From the NCBI RefSeq assembly GCF_001667775.1, contig NZ_LZJI01000005.1:19661-83660 (forward strand): a stretch of DNA of 64,000 nucleotides, written 5' to 3'. The notes under the pieces are model-generated. The model saw only the letters and a list, made by a program, of their open reading frames with translations, ran no database searches and was not told where the DNA came from. This DNA comes from Mycobacterium sp. E1747 (lineage in GTDB: Bacteria > Actinomycetota > Actinomycetes > Mycobacteriales > Mycobacteriaceae). Below, one piece after another: positions 62,034 to 64,000 of this stretch. The position numbers were made by a program, and so were the translations under genes. Every line of letters starts with the position of its first letter. Position 1 is the first letter of the stretch.

Positions 62034-62965
62034 GCTCGGACGTTCCTGAAACGGTCGTGCGGCTGCGCGGGGTGAGCAAGCGCTACGGATCCACCACGGC
62101 CGTCGCCGATCTCAACCTCGAGGTGCACGCCGCCGAAGTGCTGGCCCTGCTGGGCCCCAACGGCGCCGGCAAGACGACGACGGTCGAAATGTGCGAGGGC
62201 TTCGTGCGCCCCGACGCCGGGACTATCGAGGTGCTCGGGCTGGACCCGATCGCCGACAACGCCCGCCTGCGCAGCCGGATCGGGGTGATGTTGCAGGGCG
62301 GCGGCGGCTACCCCTCCGCGCGGGCGGGGGAAATGCTCAACCTGGTGGCCTCCTACGCCGCGGACCCGCTGGACCCGGCCTGGCTGCTGGACACCCTCGG
62401 CCTCACCGACGCGGCCCGCACCACCTACCGGCGGCTGTCCGGCGGGCAGCAGCAGCGGCTCGCGCTGGCCTGCGCGCTGGTCGGCCGGCCCGAGCTGGTC
62501 TTTCTCGACGAGCCGACGGCGGGCATGGATGCCCACGCCCGGTTGCTGGTCTGGGAGCTGATCGACGCGCTGCGCCGTGACGGCGTGACAGTGCTGCTGA
62601 CAACACACCAGCTCAAGGAGGCCGAGGAGCTGGCCGATCGGCTGGTCATCATCGACCACGGCGCGACCGTCGCCGCCGGTACGCCGGCCGAGCTGATGCG
62701 CGCAGGCGCCAAGGACGAGTTGCGGTTCACGGCGCCACCACGGCTCGACCTGTCGCTGCTGACCGCCGCGCTGCCGGAGGACTACCAGGCCTCGGAGGTG
62801 ACCCCGGGCGAGTACCTGGTCGAGGGCCCGGTCGACCCACAGGTGCTGGCCACCGTCACCGCCTGGTGCGCGCGGATCGATGTGCTGGCCACCGATATGC
62901 GCGTCGAGCAGCGCAGCCTCGAGGACGTGTTCCTCGACCTCACCGGCAGGAAGTTGCGGCAGTGA
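62030..62965 (+). CDS. ABC exporter ATP-binding protein (Rv1458c)
   Basis: A 311-residue ATPase subunit. Walker A is LLGPNGAGKTTTVEMCEGF, the Q-loop MLQGGGGYPSARAG, the signature LSGGQQQRLALACALV and Walker B LVFLDEPTAGMD, followed by a switch His in LLTTHQLKEAEELA. The C-terminal domain resembles DrrA-type drug or lipid exporters. The GTG start overlaps mptB and its stop overlaps the permease start (GTGA). Orthologue of Rv1458c; transported substrate unknown. Confidence 0.92.
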   Translation: MSSDVPETVVRLRGVSKRYGSTTAVADLNLEVHAAEVLALLGPNGAGKTTTVEMCEGFVRPDAGTIEVLGLDPIADNARLRSRIGVMLQGGGGYPSARAGEMLNLVASYAADPLDPAWLLDTLGLTDAARTTYRRLSGGQQQRLALACALVGRPELVFLDEPTAGMDAHARLLVWELIDALRRDGVTVLLTTHQLKEAEELADRLVIIDHGATVAAGTPAELMRAGAKDELRFTAPPRLDLSLLTAALPEDYQASEVTPGEYLVEGPVDPQVLATVTAWCARIDVLATDMRVEQRSLEDVFLDLTGRKLRQ

Positions 62966-63726
62966 CCCAGTCGAACGTCTTCCCCGCGGGGACCTTCACC
63001 CCTGACCCCAGGCCGAACACCGTGCCGAGGATGCTGGCCGCGCAGTTCGGCCTCGAGCTCAAGCTGCTGCTGCGCAACGGCGAGCAGCTGCTGCTGACCA
63101 TGTTCATCCCGATCACGCTGCTGGTTGGGTTGACGCTCTTGCCGTTTGGCTCGTTCGGCCACAACCGCGCCGCCACCTTCGTGCCGGCCATCATGGCCCT
63201 CGCGGTGATCTCGACCGCGTTCACCGGACAGGCCATCGCGGTCGCCTTCGACCGCCGCTACGGCGCGCTCAAGCGGTTGGGCGCGACCCCGCTTCCGGTC
63301 TGGGGCATCATCGCCGGCAAGTCGCTGGCCGTGGTCACCGTGGTGTTCCTGCAGGCAATCCTGCTGGGCGCCATCGGGTTTGCGCTGGGCTGGCGGCCCG
63401 CGCCGGCTGCGCTGCTGCTCGGCGCGGCGGTCATCGCGCTGGGCACCGCGGGCTTCACCGCCCTCGGGCTGTTGCTCGGCGGGACGCTGCGGGCCGAGAT
63501 CGTGCTGGCGCTGGCCAACCTGCTGTGGTTCGTGTTCGCCGGGCTCGGCGCGCTGACCGTGGAAAGCGGGATGATCCCGACGGGAGTCAAGTGGGCGGCG
63601 CGGCTCACCCCGTCGGGTGCGCTCACCGAGGCCCTGTCGCGGGCGATGGTCTTTTCGGTGGACTGGTTCGGCGTCGCCGTCCTGGCGGTGTGGGGGGCGG
63701 TTGCGGCGCTGGCCGCGCTGCGCTGG
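62962..63726 (+). CDS. ABC exporter permease (Rv1457c), 3' end disrupted
   Basis: An ABC-2 type permease from GTG at 62962. It has an N-terminal cytoplasmic segment (MLAAQFGLELKLLLRNGEQL) and about six membrane helices (FIPITLLVGLTLLPFG, FVPAIMALAVISTAFTG, VVTVVFLQAILLGAIGF and others), ending at ALRW (63726). The expected final residues FRFT and stop are missing; the frame then runs open through unrelated sequence to the window end. The missing end is found in inverted orientation at 63909-63926. The gene is therefore broken by a local rearrangement or an assembly error. Confidence 0.8.
63650..63726 (+). repeat. Left arm of an inverted duplication (77 bp in window)
   Basis: The last 77 bp of the permease-coding part before the break. 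It is the exact reverse complement of 63924-64000. The right arm is cut by the window end, so the true length is unknown. Confidence 0.85.
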
Positions 63727-63821
63727 GATCGGGGAGCAGGTCCACCATCCGCCTCAGCGTTCGTCCCACGGGCATGGCCCGATGGTAGGCCAACGACAAC
63801 TACGCCCTGTAGTAAGCCCTG

Positions 63822-63888
63822 GTGTCGCGAGACTGAAACCACGCACGCCCGAAGCGGCGTGTCGTGTGCGTGGTTTACGTGTCGCGAG
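63822..63888. repeat. Hairpin flanked by 10-bp direct repeats
   Basis: AAACCACGCAC (63836-63846) pairs with GTGCGTGGTTT (63866-63876) as an 11-bp stem. GTGTCGCGAG occurs on both sides (63822-63831 and 63879-63888). It lies in the segment between the two inverted permease ends and could be a small non-autonomous element or a repeat used in the rearrangement. Confidence 0.5.
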
Positions 63889-63908
63889 CTGGCCCCGCAG
63901 CGCGAGCG

Positions 63909-64000
63909 TCAGGTGAAGCGGAACCAGCGCAGCGCGGCCAGCGCCGCAACCGCCCCCCACACCGCCAGGACGGCGACGCCGAACCAGTCCACCGAAAAGA
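63909..64000 (-). CDS. 3' end of a second, inverted permease copy
   Basis: Read on the minus strand, this continues the permease sequence through ALRWFRFT to a TGA at 63911-63909, i.e. the proper C-terminus missing from the plus-strand copy. Only about 29 codons are in the window; the rest, if present, lies beyond 64000. Positions 63924-64000 are identical to the plus-strand copy. Confidence 0.6.
   Translation of the reverse strand, partial: FSVDWFGVAVLAVWGAVAALAALRWFRFT

Overview
The window is chromosomal DNA of a Mycobacterium, most likely a slow-growing non-tuberculous species. Both ends carry conserved mycobacterial gene order. On the left are an ABC-F ATPase, echA12, a thioredoxin and fadE15 (Rv1473, Rv1472, Rv1471 and Rv1467c of M. 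tuberculosis). On the right are the whole suf operon (Rv1466 back to Rv1460), mptB (Rv1459c) and an ABC exporter (Rv1458c, Rv1457c). In M. tuberculosis these blocks are almost adjacent. Here about 47 kb of accessory genes (about 5.8-53 kb) sits between them, bordered on each side by a gene for a secreted DUF5666-type protein (5000-5770 and 53186-53917).

The accessory region looks like one regulon. I found 16 copies of a composite promoter (called P1-P16 here). Each has a 12-bp palindrome TCACCCGGGTGA, then about 10 nt, then GGGTGATGAC, then a weak -10 hexamer of the form xANNNT that starts 28-29 nt after the start of GGGTGA. All 16 point into the operon they precede, on either strand. Two variant copies (V1, V2) have an inverted half-site pair but the same 29-nt phasing to the -10. 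Predicted transcription starts fit the ribosome binding sites well. The architecture suggests an activator that overlaps the -35 and rescues a poor -10. Candidate regulators lie inside the region: three tandem LuxR-type ATPase regulators of about 933 residues (20-28.6 kb), a MalT-like LuxR regulator (30.7-33.2 kb) and a SigH-like ECF sigma factor (46.0 kb), which itself has promoter P13.

Region by region: 5.8-10.8 kb holds cupins, short-chain dehydrogenases, an F420-type LLM oxidoreductase and a SnoaL-like protein. 10.8-17.5 kb is a nine-gene operon with an RclA/mercuric-reductase-like flavoprotein, a DoxX-like protein, a secreted cupin, RidA, a nitroreductase, a quinone reductase and an MFS pump. 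17.7-19.7 kb holds small membrane or Cys-containing proteins. 20-33 kb holds the regulators and a hydrolase. 33.5-38.6 kb holds a DUF417 (RclC-like) protein, a thiolase and a dihydrolipoamide-dehydrogenase-like protein. 38.6-43.4 kb holds a Cys-rich helical-bundle protein, DUF421, RidA, NDH-2-like, a YedY/MsrP-like molybdoenzyme, its reductase and a zinc ribbon. 43.6-46.6 kb holds an LpdA paralogue, a frameshifted DUF5709 gene and the sigma factor. 46.6-49.7 kb holds transaldolase, MsrA, MsrB and an SDR. 50-53 kb holds a monooxygenase-like protein, a GNAT, a quinone reductase and a Cys-rich protein.

Together (MsrA, MsrB, MsrP-like, two RidA proteins, RclA-like, RclC-like, many NAD(P)H and flavin reductases, a copper/thiol protein and transaldolase for NADPH) the content suggests defence against reactive chlorine, electrophiles or thiol oxidation. 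That function is an inference; the shared promoter is seen directly. Several short genes (24-85 codons) are chained to their neighbours by 4-nt stop/start overlaps. At the extreme right the ABC permease gene is broken by an inverted copy of its own 3' end.
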